The position numbers were made by a program, and so were the translations under genes. The notes below the pieces were generated by a model. The model was not told where the DNA came from. It was given only the letters and a program-made list of their open reading frames with translations, and made no database searches. Source: Incurvaria masculella (lineage: Eukaryota > Arthropoda > Insecta > Lepidoptera > Incurvariidae). From it: a DNA stretch of 64,000 bases. Positions within the stretch are counted from its first letter, which is position 1; every line of letters begins with the position of its first letter. Location: the NCBI GenBank assembly GCA_946894095.1, contig OX335641.1, positions 13,038,501 to 13,102,500 of the forward strand, read 5' to 3'. Below are positions 44,901 to 50,179 of this stretch, one piece after another.

Positions 44901-45898
44901 TGTCACAGTAAATAAACTGTCTATGGGCACATTTGACATTATTTTGGAGTCAAAATGATAACAATTTACTTTGATTTGCCGCTTTGGCTATGATAATATG
45001 AATAAAATATAATATGGCATCGCCAACATACTAGTGCATCTCCGCTTTTGTTTTGGGCATGCTCCTTTGATGGCATGCACCGGGTGTTCTTTCAGCTCTA
45101 TTTGTGTTTGGAAAGTTGAATGCTTGAGTTATTGTCAGTATCACATGTGCATGCTTACAAAAAAAATATATATTATTTTATTTAGATGATATGGTTGCTT
45201 GCATGGAGGGTGCATGGGGAAAAATTATAAATGTTTAGCTTAAATAATGATTGTATTAAAACGAAACCTAGCAGTTTGTTTGCGCTGTGATTGAACGCGC
45301 AAACACAAGTGAGGCAACACTAAAAGCTCGCAAACATTCACGACTCACGCAATACGGCAGAAGATACCCTAATTAGAAGGAGAGAAGAAATAAAAAAAAT
45401 GAATACCTAGTTAAAACATTAAATTCATACAAATACATTCTCATAATTACGTGTACATATATGCCCACATATATACGTACTAAAACAGAACACATTACAC
45501 AACTTTACTATTTTCATATCTATCAAAATTAAAGGTTTTAGGCTATTTTTTTTTCTGACCCTACACGAAATTTCTAATGCTCTACTCAATTAAATAGGTT
45601 CAACCATAATAGCAACGTAACCGGGTAATACAATATATTGTATAGAGTGTGTGCTGACACGAGCGCGTGCGCAGGTGAGGCGATGCTGTCGCCGCTGGTG
45701 ATGTGCGGGCCGCAGGGGCTCGTGTTCCGGCGGCCGGTGACGCTGCGGCTGCCGCACTGCGCCAACGCGGTGCCGTCGCTGGGGCTCACGCTCAAGGCGA
45801 CCGACACGGAGGCGCACCTCGCCACCGACTGGGACCACATCCTGCTGCCGGCCACCACCACGCTCAACACGGTCGCCGTCAAGGTGGATCACTTCTAG
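9175..45898 (+). CDS. pyd: ZO-1 / polychaetoid tight-junction scaffold, long isoform (26 exons placed)
   Basis: Cytoplasmic MAGUK scaffold of cell junctions: links membrane proteins to actin and other junction proteins. Exons: 9175-9353, 10035-10222, 10957-11077, 11972-12123, 12692-12850, 13780-13846, 15221-15371, 16544-16676, 17263-17406, 17890-18059, 18520-18691, 19218-19428, 19996-20176, 23934-24146, 24806-24989, 27198-27343, 30864-31049, 31654-31763, 33342-33443, 34840-34965, 35898-36123, 36452-36655, 37875-37992, 39123-39198, 40348-42455, 45675-45898. Every junction has AG/GT borders and matching phase, and the lengths sum to 2016 codons plus stop. Numbering from the first placed exon, PDZ1 covers about residues 9-96, PDZ2 122-205, PDZ3 290-382, SH3 385-450, GUK about 505-676, a disordered region to about 1880 and ZU5 to the end. 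The order PDZ-PDZ-PDZ-SH3-GUK-ZU5 is specific to ZO-1. The 5' end is not identified. Confidence 0.93.
10035..10222 (+). CDS. pyd: pyd exon: PDZ1, second part
   Basis: Reads [20 protein letters not shown] and AVQVLRESG, closing PDZ1, then a proline/alanine linker ([15 protein letters not shown]) and ANKKE. The donor gtacat leaves phase 1. [10 protein letters not shown] and the helix residues are conserved with vertebrate ZO-1. Confidence 0.93.
10648..10731 (-). mobile_element. TTAA MITE, truncated copy
   Basis: Contains only the terminal part (TTTCTGATAAGAAATATGGG, GAGCGGGTTGGGCCACCTTAA) of the element seen whole at 20665, 27433 and 29860. It lies in the intron between the PDZ1 and PDZ2 exons. 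Confidence 0.7.
10957..11077 (+). CDS. pyd: pyd exon: PDZ2, first part
   Basis: Reads (D)[16 protein letters not shown], then [20 protein letters not shown] is the ZO PDZ2 binding-loop region, and GEGDVV-type residues precede helix 2. It opens with two bases completing Asp and ends with AG of a Ser codon. PDZ2 mediates ZO dimerisation in vertebrates; that role here is by homology. Confidence 0.93.
11269..11627. repeat. Foldback element with roughly 65-bp terminal inverted repeats
   Basis: Left arm starts CCAGAGCCGGTAGTCTAAG and right arm ends CTTAGACTACCGGCTCTGG. The arms also share CACCTAAATTGGCG and the block CGGCAAACCGATCGACTGGC with few mismatches. It is intronic, about 340 bp before the next exon, and encodes nothing recognisable. 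Confidence 0.75.
11972..12123 (+). CDS. pyd: pyd exon: PDZ2, second part
   Basis: Reads [20 protein letters not shown] and [11 protein letters not shown], the second helix and last strand of PDZ2, followed by TYQNNYNSL. Enters with one base completing Ser and leaves in phase 1 (donor gtgaca). Confidence 0.93.
12692..12850 (+). CDS. pyd: pyd exon: linker between PDZ2 and PDZ3
   Basis: Reads [18 protein letters not shown], then a Gly/Arg/Ala stretch and RPPPPRND. It has no domain; serine and proline content suggests a flexible, phosphorylatable linker. Splice phase 1 on both sides, so skipping it would keep the frame. Confidence 0.85.
12851..13779. other. pyd intron holding one GTTCCGTACC repeat
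   Basis: Contains an inverted copy of the dispersed repeat at 13338-13535 and otherwise nothing recognisable. The next exon is only 67 bp long. Confidence 0.6.
13338..13535 (-). repeat. GTTCCGTACC dispersed repeat, copy D (internally deleted)
   Basis: Starts AACTGGCCAAATGCGAGTC and GGGCTCCGTACCGTCGTAC, and ends with GGGTACTGAACCCTAAA. It lacks the central TTTATTTTGCCGC part. Confidence 0.65.
13780..13846 (+). CDS. pyd: pyd small exon (67 bp) in the PDZ2-PDZ3 linker
   Basis: Reads [20 protein letters not shown] and ends PP. I placed it because the exon before (phase 1) and the PDZ3 exon (needs phase 2) cannot be joined directly; this piece has an AG acceptor (tttcag), a gtacgt donor and exactly the required phases. 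RRQLYEEE resembles a conserved linker motif in insect ZO proteins, from memory. Confidence 0.82.
13847..15220. other. pyd intron with a small foldback
   Basis: An inverted repeat spans 14920-15046; inside it the 20-bp block TAGTTAACTTTCGGTTACAT occurs twice in tandem. The rest shows nothing I recognise. Confidence 0.55.
14920..15046. repeat. Small foldback element
   Basis: ACCACCTCCAGCTAC at the left matches GTAGCTGGAGGTGGT at the right, and the inner GTTAACTTTCGGTTACAT matches ATGTAACCGAAAGGTAAC. This is consistent with a MITE remnant. Confidence 0.6.
15221..15371 (+). CDS. pyd: pyd exon: PDZ3, first part
   Basis: Reads [20 protein letters not shown], then [20 protein letters not shown] and [21 protein letters not shown] is the PDZ3 binding loop; it closely matches ZO-1 (GSVGIRLTGGN). 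It opens with one base completing Pro. The real frame is not the frame of the longest open stretch at this place. Confidence 0.95.
15476..16282 (+). mobile_element. Non-autonomous Helitron
   Basis: Begins TCTATACCATTAAATAAAGA followed by GGAAAGGTTTGATTG and ends CCCGTGCAAAGCCGGGACGG then GCTGCTAGT. The 5' TC, the 3' CTAGT and the GC-rich hairpin (CCCGTGC..GGACGGG) just before it are the lepidopteran Helitron ends. No Rep or helicase is left. The 807-bp element lies between the two PDZ3 exons. Confidence 0.85.
16544..16676 (+). CDS. pyd: pyd exon: PDZ3, second part
   Basis: Reads [20 protein letters not shown] and [35 protein letters not shown] is near-identical to vertebrate ZO-1 PDZ3 helix 2. 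It ends in phase 1 at donor gtatga. Confidence 0.95.
16970..17125 (+). repeat. SINE-like dispersed repeat
   Basis: Same block order as the 3850 copy: GATGGATGACTAATA, CATGATATAAGCCCA, GGAATTAGATGTCATGGCAG, TGGAAAACACTG. Truncated at the right. Confidence 0.5.
17263..17406 (+). CDS. pyd: pyd exon: SH3 domain
   Basis: Reads [37 protein letters not shown] and [10 protein letters not shown]. This matches the ZO SH3 pattern (GDSF.I.THF.Y, F..G..F.V.DTL, G.W...RIG). In MAGUKs this SH3 packs against the GUK domain rather than binding ordinary PxxP ligands. Confidence 0.95.
17407..17889. other. pyd intron, featureless
   Basis: AT-rich sequence with T tracts; I see no gene or repeat. Confidence 0.5.
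17890..18059 (+). CDS. pyd: pyd exon: SH3 end and basic U5 hinge
   Basis: Reads [20 protein letters not shown] then [29 protein letters not shown] and [19 protein letters not shown] is the ZO motif after the SH3 core. The following arginine-rich stretch corresponds to the U5 hinge between SH3 and GUK, a protein-binding site in vertebrate ZO-1. Confidence 0.95.
18520..18691 (+). CDS. pyd: pyd exon: GUK domain, N-terminal part
   Basis: Reads [40 protein letters not shown] and [31 protein letters not shown] is the ZO version of the guanylate kinase start; it lacks the nucleotide-binding GxxGxGK loop, as expected of a pseudokinase. Phase 0 in, phase 1 out (donor gtgagt). A partial copy of this exon lies just downstream at 18725-18790. 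Confidence 0.95.
18725..18790 (+). pseudogene. Intronic partial duplicate of the GUK exon
   Basis: In one frame it reads [20 protein letters not shown], matching [20 protein letters not shown] of exon 18520-18691 at most positions, and its DNA is similarly GC-rich. No clear splice acceptor precedes it and the downstream exon phase is already satisfied without it. It looks like a decayed tandem duplicate, offset by about 157 bp. Confidence 0.75.
19218..19428 (+). CDS. pyd: pyd exon: GUK domain, middle part
   Basis: Reads [20 protein letters not shown] then [20 protein letters not shown] and [28 protein letters not shown]....KHALLD and LNYAQ.YPIVIF are diagnostic ZO GUK motifs. Ends with two bases of Lys (AA, donor gtaagt). 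Confidence 0.95.
19905..19944. repeat. Hairpin just upstream of the last GUK exon
   Basis: AAAAGTATGTGTAGGC and GCCTACACATACTTTT form a perfect 16-bp stem with a 7-base loop (TCTGTTT). It ends about 51 bp before the exon acceptor, so it could affect splicing. Confidence 0.7.
19996..20176 (+). CDS. pyd: pyd exon: GUK domain, C-terminal part; branch point of isoforms
   Basis: Reads [40 protein letters not shown] and [15 protein letters not shown]. It completes GUK (QLVWVSEGK in human ZO-1). It ends in phase 0, so it can join either the terminal exon at 22109 or the long-isoform exon at 23934. Confidence 0.95.
20665..21214 (+). mobile_element. TTAA MITE, full copy
   Basis: About 550 bp flanked by TTAA on both sides. 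Left end GGTGGCCCAACCCGCTCATC; right end CGGGTTGGGCCGCCTTAA; the outermost 14 or so bases are inverted repeats. No coding capacity. TTAA flanks suggest mobilisation by a piggyBac-type transposase, but that is inference. Confidence 0.8.
22109..22708 (+). CDS. pyd: pyd alternative terminal exon (short isoform)
   Basis: An AG acceptor (gagcag) at 22107-22108 is followed in phase 0 by [20 protein letters not shown] and a 199-residue open frame rich in Ser, Pro and Arg, ending TEQYLGYV and TAA. Phase 0 matches the end of the GUK exon. The exon is strongly GC-rich, and an AATAAA at 23052-23057 follows with no donor between. The predicted product is a MAGUK core plus this tail, about 875 residues. 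The last residues resemble claudin C-termini that bind ZO PDZ1. No transcript data are available, so isoform use is inference. Confidence 0.8.
   Translation, partial: HVDLVSDIYFPVPPAPSSPSLPLPAPLAPHLDANKNHLAPYYYSETLHQCDSHCGLANRSTPVGFRALSNRFSSPVGSRGRSAGPSPDAHFRPASAFFTRDERSPLARPRAVPDLAKESQRVRTLGQPCTLPGCPCGSRGAPGWFREVRSLPRDTERLLNRTRHLSLPTLVAAEDAKGAAERDPPAPAPRVTEQYLGYV
23052..23057 (+). terminator. pyd: Poly(A) signal of the short pyd isoform
   Basis: AATAAA about 345 bp after the TAA of the 22109 exon, followed by a T-rich context. Usage unproven. Confidence 0.55.
23934..24146 (+). CDS. pyd: pyd exon: first exon specific to the long isoform
   Basis: Reads [40 protein letters not shown] and [34 protein letters not shown] sequence follows the GUK in insect ZO proteins (memory-based). 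Phase 0 on both sides, 71 codons. Part of it is duplicated 200 bp downstream in the intron. Confidence 0.9.
24200..24257 (+). pseudogene. Intronic partial duplicate of the 23934 exon
   Basis: The run CCGAGTCAGAGC, GACGTGTCTCCGTCGCCGCC and GCCGCCCGCC reappears almost unchanged 200 bp downstream of its original at 24000-24057. A base change and an in-frame TGA (AGCGTGACG) break it, and no splice sites bracket it. Confidence 0.8.
24806..24989 (+). CDS. pyd: pyd exon: Gly/Pro-rich linker
   Basis: Reads [34 protein letters not shown] and [18 protein letters not shown]. Acceptor ttcag, donor gtttgt (weak) in phase 1, which fits the next exon's TG start (VPELPPR). Confidence 0.85.
25559..25732. repeat. 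Palindromic foldback MITE, longer copy
   Basis: Arms AGGCTGAGATAAATAGTCGT and ACGACTATTTATCTCAGCCC, with GTGACGTCAC present in both arms and a short central spacer. Same family as 6887-7010. Confidence 0.85.
26479..26860 (+). mobile_element. TTAA MITE, right end missing
   Basis: Starts TTAAGGTGGGCCTTCCCGAT and matches the 20665 copy until about 26845 (ACTTTTAGCTATAAGTAG), then diverges. The last 170 or so bases of the element are absent. Confidence 0.75.
27198..27343 (+). CDS. pyd: pyd exon: polyglycine exon
   Basis: Reads (V)[20 protein letters not shown] then [20 protein letters not shown] and RHNPS. Starts with two bases completing Val, ends in phase 0 at gtgagt. One of several exons with long Gly runs. 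Confidence 0.88.
27433..27982 (+). mobile_element. TTAA MITE, full copy next to a Helitron remnant
   Basis: TTAA at both ends, same termini as the 20665 copy. It begins about 90 bp after an exon and its right edge abuts Helitron sequence directly. Confidence 0.8.
27983..29158 (+). mobile_element. Helitron remnant with helicase C-terminus
   Basis: Starts with internal Helitron 5' sequence (AAACTACGCAACGGATTTTG, TTAAAGAGGAAGGTTTATAT), contains a GC-rich block at 28190-28270 and the end of the Pif1-like helicase gene, and finishes CCCGTGCGAAGCCGGAGCGG then GTCGCTAGT. The 5' terminus is missing at the MITE junction. Most of the Rep/helicase gene is deleted. Confidence 0.85.
28670..28888 (+). pseudogene. 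Helitron Pif1-like helicase, C-terminal fragment
   Basis: Reads [20 protein letters not shown], then [15 protein letters not shown] and MFVLSN, and stops at 28888. TINKSQGQT is helicase motif V and YVAISRVTS motif VI of Pif1-family helicases carried by Helitrons, which unwind DNA in rolling-circle transposition. Only about 70 of over 1000 residues remain, so it cannot act. Confidence 0.9.
29860..30409 (-). mobile_element. TTAA MITE, full copy, inverted
   Basis: Reverse-oriented copy: left TTAAGGCGGCCCAACCCGGC, right GAGCGGGTTGGGCCACCTTAA. With the 27433 copy it forms a 550-bp inverted pair in the same intron. Confidence 0.82.
30864..31049 (+). CDS. pyd: pyd exon: Ala/Pro-rich linker
   Basis: Reads [40 protein letters not shown] and [12 protein letters not shown]. 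Phase 0 at both ends, 62 codons; low complexity. Confidence 0.87.
31654..31763 (+). CDS. pyd: pyd exon: linker with PPxY-like motif
   Basis: Reads [20 protein letters not shown] and [14 protein letters not shown] is a PPxY motif that WW-domain proteins could bind; in vertebrates ZO proteins interact with YAP, though through PDZ1. Ends in phase 2 (donor gtaact). Confidence 0.85.
31933..32560 (-). mobile_element. LINE 3' end (non-LTR retrotransposon, 5'-truncated)
   Basis: The minus strand encodes a reverse transcriptase C-terminus at about 32530-31990: [41 protein letters not shown] and [13 protein letters not shown]. These are typical of Jockey/CR1-type elements common in Lepidoptera. An A-rich tail follows at about 31933 on the minus strand. 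The catalytic domain is absent. Confidence 0.85.
32561..33341. other. pyd intron remainder, nothing recognised
   Basis: AT-rich sequence between the LINE fragment and the next exon; no gene or named repeat seen. Confidence 0.45.
33342..33443 (+). CDS. pyd: pyd exon: short linker
   Basis: Reads (G)[20 protein letters not shown] and [13 protein letters not shown]. One base in, two bases out (donor gtacgt), both matching neighbours. Confidence 0.87.
34044..34277 (-). pseudogene. Possible antisense two-exon gene remnant in a pyd intron
   Basis: On the minus strand, 34277-34218 reads [20 protein letters not shown] up to a GT donor, and after an 87-bp intron with a strong acceptor (TTTTTTTACAG) 34130-34044 reads [28 protein letters not shown] and TAA, in phase. 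The family is not recognised. The upstream side runs straight into a TTAA MITE at about 34277, so any 5' part is lost or displaced. It could also be chance; two short exons are weak evidence. Confidence 0.33.
34265..34808 (+). mobile_element. TTAA MITE, left end decayed, ends 31 bp before an exon
   Basis: Matches the 20665 copy from CCCGCTCAACTCACCATACA to CCGGGTTGGGCGCCTTAA at 34808. The left TTAA and terminus are lost. The next exon acceptor is at 34839. Confidence 0.8.
34840..34965 (+). CDS. pyd: pyd exon: polyglycine exon after a MITE
   Basis: Reads (R)[38 protein letters not shown] and Y. Acceptor aactag with a poor pyrimidine tract; phases match both neighbours, which supports the call despite low complexity. 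Confidence 0.82.
34966..35897. other. pyd intron, mostly featureless
   Basis: A weak fragment of the SINE-like family (GTGCTGGTACCAACCTGGG) lies near 35670-35700; nothing else recognised. Confidence 0.45.
35898..36123 (+). CDS. pyd: pyd exon: polyglycine and polyproline linker
   Basis: Reads (S)[18 protein letters not shown], then [20 protein letters not shown] and [20 protein letters not shown] is a good SH3-ligand-like stretch. Enters with one base completing Ser, leaves in phase 0. Confidence 0.88.
36452..36655 (+). CDS. pyd: pyd exon: polyglycine and histidine-rich linker
   Basis: Reads [20 protein letters not shown] then [12 protein letters not shown] and [20 protein letters not shown]. 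Phase 0 both sides, 68 codons. Confidence 0.88.
36656..37874. other. pyd intron with nothing recognised
   Basis: Contains a GC-rich patch at 37415-37465 without splice signals that fit; otherwise AT-rich and featureless. Confidence 0.45.
37875..37992 (+). CDS. pyd: pyd exon: proline-rich linker
   Basis: Reads [35 protein letters not shown] and PNHI. Phase 0 in, phase 1 out (donor gtgagt). Confidence 0.88.
38281..38490 (-). mobile_element. LINE 3' end fragment
   Basis: Shares GGCGTACGCCAGACC, CATGGTCTTTCGAC and TTCCATAGTTTACCGA with the LINE ends at 31933 and 57470, in the same orientation. More diverged and shorter. Confidence 0.65.
38590..38800 (+). repeat. SINE-like dispersed repeat, long copy
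   Basis: Contains GATGGCTAATGCCAC, GATATTAGCCCAATAC, GGAATTAGGTGCCATGCCAG, TGGGTGGAAAACACGG, CATTGTCGCTTCGACC and GATGCTACCA in family order. The most complete copy in the window. Confidence 0.6.
38950..38988. repeat. (GA)n microsatellite
   Basis: An uninterrupted GAGAGA run of roughly 35 bp in the pyd intron before exon 39123. Confidence 0.9.
39123..39198 (+). CDS. pyd: pyd exon: short linker
   Basis: Reads (D)[20 protein letters not shown] and VHSL. Two bases in and two out match the neighbours exactly. More conserved-looking than the Gly/Pro exons. Confidence 0.88.
39199..40347. other. pyd intron, featureless
   Basis: No gene or repeat recognised in 1.1 kb. Confidence 0.45.
40348..42455 (+). 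CDS. pyd: pyd largest exon: basic cluster, PYG repeats, start of ZU5
   Basis: About 703 codons. It opens with [20 protein letters not shown] and [18 protein letters not shown], a basic patch. At 40946-41152 lies a 9-residue tandem repeat of the type ESPYGSTTR, seven full units plus a partial, followed by looser ESPYATR-type units. A predicted helix follows ([35 protein letters not shown]). The end, [20 protein letters not shown] and [19 protein letters not shown], is the first half of ZU5, matching ZO-1 (GIFNSNGGVLSSIETGVSI). Donor gtaacc at 42456 in phase 1. Reading on without splicing would add about 28 residues and stop at 42538. Confidence 0.93.
40946..41152 (+). repeat. 27-bp coding minisatellite (ESPYGSTTR repeats)
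   Basis: Seven 27-bp units plus a partial unit, each coding E-S/N-P-Y-G-x-x-x-R with mostly synonymous or conservative variation (one ESLYG unit). It gives regularly spaced tyrosines in a disordered region. Confidence 0.9.
42456..45674. other. Last pyd intron, 3.2 kb, holding a tandem repeat array
   Basis: Apart from the array at 43590-44830 the intron is AT-rich with no recognised element. Confidence 0.6.
43590..44830. repeat. Satellite-like array: ~100-bp units in 300-bp higher-order repeats
   Basis: Units share CACTGTGCATAGAGTGCA, CTGCTCTCACTTGCGCAC and CAAGACACTC-type blocks, spaced about 100 bp. From about 44050 onward, sets of three form blocks that repeat with a period of exactly 300 bp (CTATCCAAACAAGACACTC at 44093, 44393 and 44693) and are almost identical. 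Because 300 is a multiple of three, long minus-strand frames open through it; they are not genes. Confidence 0.88.
45675..45898 (+). CDS. pyd: pyd last exon: ZU5 second half and stop
   Basis: Reads (G)[40 protein letters not shown] and VAVKVDHF then [24 protein letters not shown] and the final VDHF match the end of ZO-1 (IDHF). Two bases complete Gly from the previous exon (donor phase 1). The preceding frame from 45638 is intron. Confidence 0.96.
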
Positions 45899-46200
45899 CC
45901 ACCGCACCGCCCCGTGAGACTATATAAAACTGTCATTTTCATTTAAATTTAAATACCGTGTCATGTAATTCTTCGTCTCGGTTCCTAAGAATGTGGACCT
46001 GGATGATAGTTTCCCACCGGCAAGAACTCCTTGGAGGTAGTGGAACCTCATTATCATAATTACAGTTTCACTCCCGGGTGCATTCCTGAAAAAAAAAAAC
46101 TAGCTCAACATAAGAAGCCCATGAAAGGAAATTGAACTGGACAGAAACCATTAGAAGCTTGTTTTCGGTTTTACCCTTTATTATATACCTTTAATAAAAA
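45899..46200 (+). terminator. pyd: pyd 3' UTR and probable poly(A) signal
   Basis: AATAAA at 46193-46198, about 300 bp after the stop codon, is the first good signal. Others further on (for example AATAAA near 48437) could give a longer 3' UTR. Confidence 0.5.
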
Positions 46201-46384
46201 TAAACTATTAAAACCACAACATGCTTGAGAAACTTTAATGAAATACAGAAAGAAACAGCTTAGCTTGCAATGACAGCTTCTCCGTACAGCTTTCATGTTC
46301 TTACTGTGTCTGCATAATTCAGAGTGTTTTGTTTAAATCAATATGATTATGTTCCAGTTCAATATATCTGGGTAGCAATATAAA

Positions 46385-46450
46385 GGGAAGATCCTGGCAT
46401 GGCACCCCATCCCTTTGTGAACGCGGTGTGTTGGCTATCATGGCAGTAGA
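46385..46450 (-). repeat. SINE-like repeat fragment
   Basis: GATCCTGGCATGGCACC and the GGCTATCATGGCAGTAG block match the reverse complement of the family at 38590. Confidence 0.45.
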
Positions 46451-46803
46451 TTTGGTATCAGCGATTTATGTCAAGTTACATAAAAAAAAACTTTAAAGAA
46501 CATAAAAACTGCTTAAATTTATTATATCGATTTGTGAGCCATACGGGGTGGCCACCTCGATCTATTTCGCTTCCTTGAAAATATCGCCAATAACGAAAGA
46601 TCCCAACGACATACCAAACAATACTCTCTCGTGTAAACTACAAAAAAACCTCAGCTCACAATATAATTTGTTATGTTATAAAAGGTTGTACTGCATAGAC
46701 CTCTTAATCTATGTGTTCTTCAGTGAACCTTCACATTTTGTCTCGCTCACACGTTACTGTTCTGTCGTCAGAGAAGCCAAGTAGAAACAGTCCCTAGACT
46801 GTG

Positions 46804-46950
46804 CTGGCTTTAACTTAGCCTCTCGATGGTAATCCACTCTTGGACTGACCAACTTCTATGTGTCTGACTTCTTTATACATCCAGAGTGTGCCTTTACTTG
46901 CTGGCTTTGACTTAGCCTCTCAATGGTAATCCACTCTTGGACTGACCAAG
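46804..46950. repeat. Two-copy tandem repeat, 97-bp period
   Basis: CTGGCTTTAACTTAGCCTCT with ATGGTAATCCACTCTTGGAC at 46804 recurs at 46901 with two or three changes. Confidence 0.8.
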
Positions 46951-47146
46951 TCCTGTCTGCCTGATCTCATGATAATTCAAACTGTTTCGTGAAAATATTA
47001 AGGTCTTTATTTAGGTGTATGTCATTTAGGGTAAACAGGAGAATCTAAATTTGGTCATGATTCTACTTGAGATGGTGTGCTTGAAATCAATGTTCCTGCT
47101 TTATTTAAAAATCGAATAATTGAACTGAATCTAATGCAATGTAATG

Positions 47147-47476
47147 TTTGAAAAATGTTACGGCTTTTCACGCGGCAGGTAGAGATATTCTCCGACGTTT
47201 CGAGCTAATCATTCAGCCCGTTGTCAAGGAGGCATCCGCCGCGCTCGTGCGCAGCAGATGACTGAGATGACCGCTAGGCTCGCTGTGGGCGTAAATCGTA
47301 GCTGTGAGTGGGGGCGGAAGCGGAAATGTGTCTGGCTGCGGTCCGAACTTCAGACGACAGGCATATGAGCTGACAATATCGTCGCCGATATTATCGTCTC
47401 GTTGGCTGAATGATTAGCTCGAAACGTCGGAGAATATCTCTACCTGCCGCGTGAAAAGCCGTAACACTTTTCAAAC
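47147..47476. mobile_element. Foldback element with GAAACGTC arms
   Basis: About 72-bp arms, left TTTGAAAAATGTTACGGC and right GCCGTAACACTTTTCAAA, enclose a GC-richer centre. Both arms carry CTGAATGATTAGCTCGAAAC followed by GTCGGAG, resembling the hammerhead-like motif at 58395 but without a clear stem II. Confidence 0.7.
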
Positions 47477-48833
47477 ATGTCTAACGACCGCGGTAACCTC
47501 AAAAGTATCTAATGCAGATGTTGATGCTAGACCTAAACATCTTCGTTACGCTTTTTGTTGGTTAAAACCAAGAAACTGGCGCATATTATAATTTGGTACT
47601 ATTATTTTACTAAAATTTAATACCAAAAGTATTAAATAGTATTTTTAAGTAATAACATAACAATGGAAAATGCGATCATTACACTAGAGTTGCGGGCTCA
47701 GGCGACCAGCTTTGGGTTCGAGTGAAGTGGGTTCTTCTTTTTGTATGTAGACATAAAAATAAAATATGTTTTCTTGAAAATTAGGTAAGCATGATGCAGT
47801 TCTCTCGAATGTTCTTTGTAATAGTAGTAGATCAGTTTCGTTTAAGTTGCCTAATATTTACATACATTTAGTGTTAATTTCTCATTATTGTTTATCAGTG
47901 CTTATATGTATGTGTATCCTAATGTGCATAATTTCTCTCGTTGAATTTTAATTTGATTTAATCACATTGTTATAAATGTCAATTTTCGTGATGTTCATAA
48001 AATACGAATGTCTATTACTTACTTAATTACGTAATGGTGAGTTCATTAAAATATTTTGAATATTAAAAATATCTGTTTCCTCTTTACTTTCTTTAATTAC
48101 TTTAATATTAATTTTGGTGAAACATTGTATTATTTTATGATTAAATACTTTGTTGCATACAGTTTATTAAATAATTTAGTAAGTGCATTAGTTATCCCTT
48201 GCATGAAGTATGATATAAGAAGTTGTTTTATACTTCGCATATTCAAAAAATTACACTTACCACTTAGAATATAGTAAGAAATAGTTTAAACACTTGGTAG
48301 CTAGTAGTATACTGAGTACTATATAAAATCTGTCCATATTGATGCCTTATTAAGATGTTTAACTTTTAGGACATGAAAATATTATATATAGGTTATGTAA
48401 ACAATCTGTGTACCACCTCTTTGATTCAAATGAGAAATAAAATATTGTATTAAATTACTCTTGTGTTTTCTTAAAACGTTGGTTTTCTTCACTCATTTAA
48501 TAATACATGTATACATATATCCTATGTACTTACTATGCCCCGAAAGAAAGAGATTAGCTTGAAGGGACAATGACAAATCTTCTATGGGCCGGAAAAGTGG
48601 TGCAGACTTTAATGTTTAACAATGAAATAAACACAGTTCTGTGTTATTTCATTTTATACGTTTTAATCAATGATATATTGCAAAAAAACCGCAGGAACTG
48701 AAAATGTGTATTAATGAAACTGGCCATAATACAAAAAATAGTCATATTATATCCTCAATGAGGCTCTCATGCAAACTGAAGTAGGTACGGCCGGAGTAGG
48801 TATAGTAGGTACGAGTTAGCTATCTATATCAAT

Positions 48834-48935
48834 TTATTAGATTATTAGATATTATTTGGTACAGACTAGTTAAAAATATCATACGAGTTAGCTATATAAA
48901 TTGATTAGATTATTAGATATTCTTTCGTACAGGCT
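48834..48935. repeat. Imperfect tandem duplication
   Basis: ACGAGTTAGCTAT..TTAGATTATTAGATATT occurs at about 48811-48855 and again at 48891-48922. Confidence 0.55.
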
Positions 48936-49653
48936 CAAAAAATCATTAACACAAAAATCAAAACAAAGTACCTAATAGAACATTAAAGATATTAAAAAGG
49001 CCTACAGAACATAATAATATCTTTCTCCTTAGGTACACTTACAATAATAATATCAAAGCAAAGATATGTTACTTTTTCACAACAAAACGACTGAACGGAT
49101 CTATAGATTAAAGAGGAAAGGTACCACTTGACGGATCTTGATAAAATTTGGCATGGATATATATATATTCCTGGGAAAGGACATACATGGGCTACATTTC
49201 GTTTCATAAATCATTTTTTTGAAGGGGATAGCGATTTGTATGGGCAACACCACATAATTCCTAAAATTAGGGATATGAATTCTCATATTTAGGTTTATGC
49301 GACCAATTATCCGATTTCGATGCAAAAATTGTATCGAAGTATGGTTTGATTTTTCCCGCAACTTAAGAACGCTAAATTGCCAGATGTGTAACGAGTGGGG
49401 AGAAATGCTTATGACTTGAGAACCAATTATCCGATTTAGATGCGATTTTTATCAATTTCTCGTCTTAGTCTAATCAAAACTTATGTTTGACTGTAAGCAG
49501 TGGGGGTTAAATGATTTTAACTTGCGAAAGACACAATCGATTTATATGCGTATTGTGTCTTCATATAGCACGGTTGGGTTAGATTTAAATTTCATTTTCG
49601 TCTATGATAGTACCTATAGAACGGACTGAACGAATCTACAAACCGTCTGTGGC

Positions 49654-49872
49654 TCAGTGACTCCAAGCCAGTCGTGGGTCCCCAACAAGACGGACCCGCT
49701 CGGCGCTGAATTTCCACACCGTAGCCACACCCAGGGGGTGGCTACGGTATTCTATCACCGGCCTTATCTGTGATTCATAAAAAAGAAGTAGTTTTGCCGG
49801 TGAAAAGAACCTTCTGCAATGGTATAGGATCCCCAGTTTCTGTAATGCAATTTTGGCCTTGGCTTGTAACAT
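49654..49872 (-). pseudogene. LINE reverse transcriptase fragment
   Basis: Reads AKIALQKLGILYHCRRFFSP, AKLLLFYESQIRPVIEYRSH and RVRLVGDPRL, the thumb/C-terminal region of Jockey-type reverse transcriptases. Truncated at both sides. Confidence 0.7.
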
Positions 49873-50179
49873 TCGTTACTTTATTGATTTTCATTATTAG
49901 GCATTATCAATATTTGTGTGTCATTTCCTTCATGAATACACTTACGGTAGCCTTCAAAACAATATCAGTGCCTATGCATACTCACAACGAACATTTATGT
50001 TTATCTACATAATGGAAAGATACACGTTTCAAGGAACCAACTGTCACACTTCCAATAGAAACAAAACAAACCACGAACATTGGTACCGTCTCTTTCTACC
50101 ACTCAGCAATTCAAGGATTCTGTCTGCCTCAGTCAAACTTCGTGCGCGATGCTAGCAAAAATCAGGTGACTACAGAGCC

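Noticed and set aside
44082..44939. Three similar minus-strand open frames of about 90-100 residues
   Set aside because: They arise because the tandem repeat period is exactly 300 bp, a multiple of three; the identical peptides repeat with the DNA.
49080..49640. Another Helitron copy
   Set aside because: Phrases such as ACTGAACGGAT and TTAAAGAGGAAAGG resemble Helitron 5' regions, but there is no CTAGT end with hairpin, so boundaries cannot be set.
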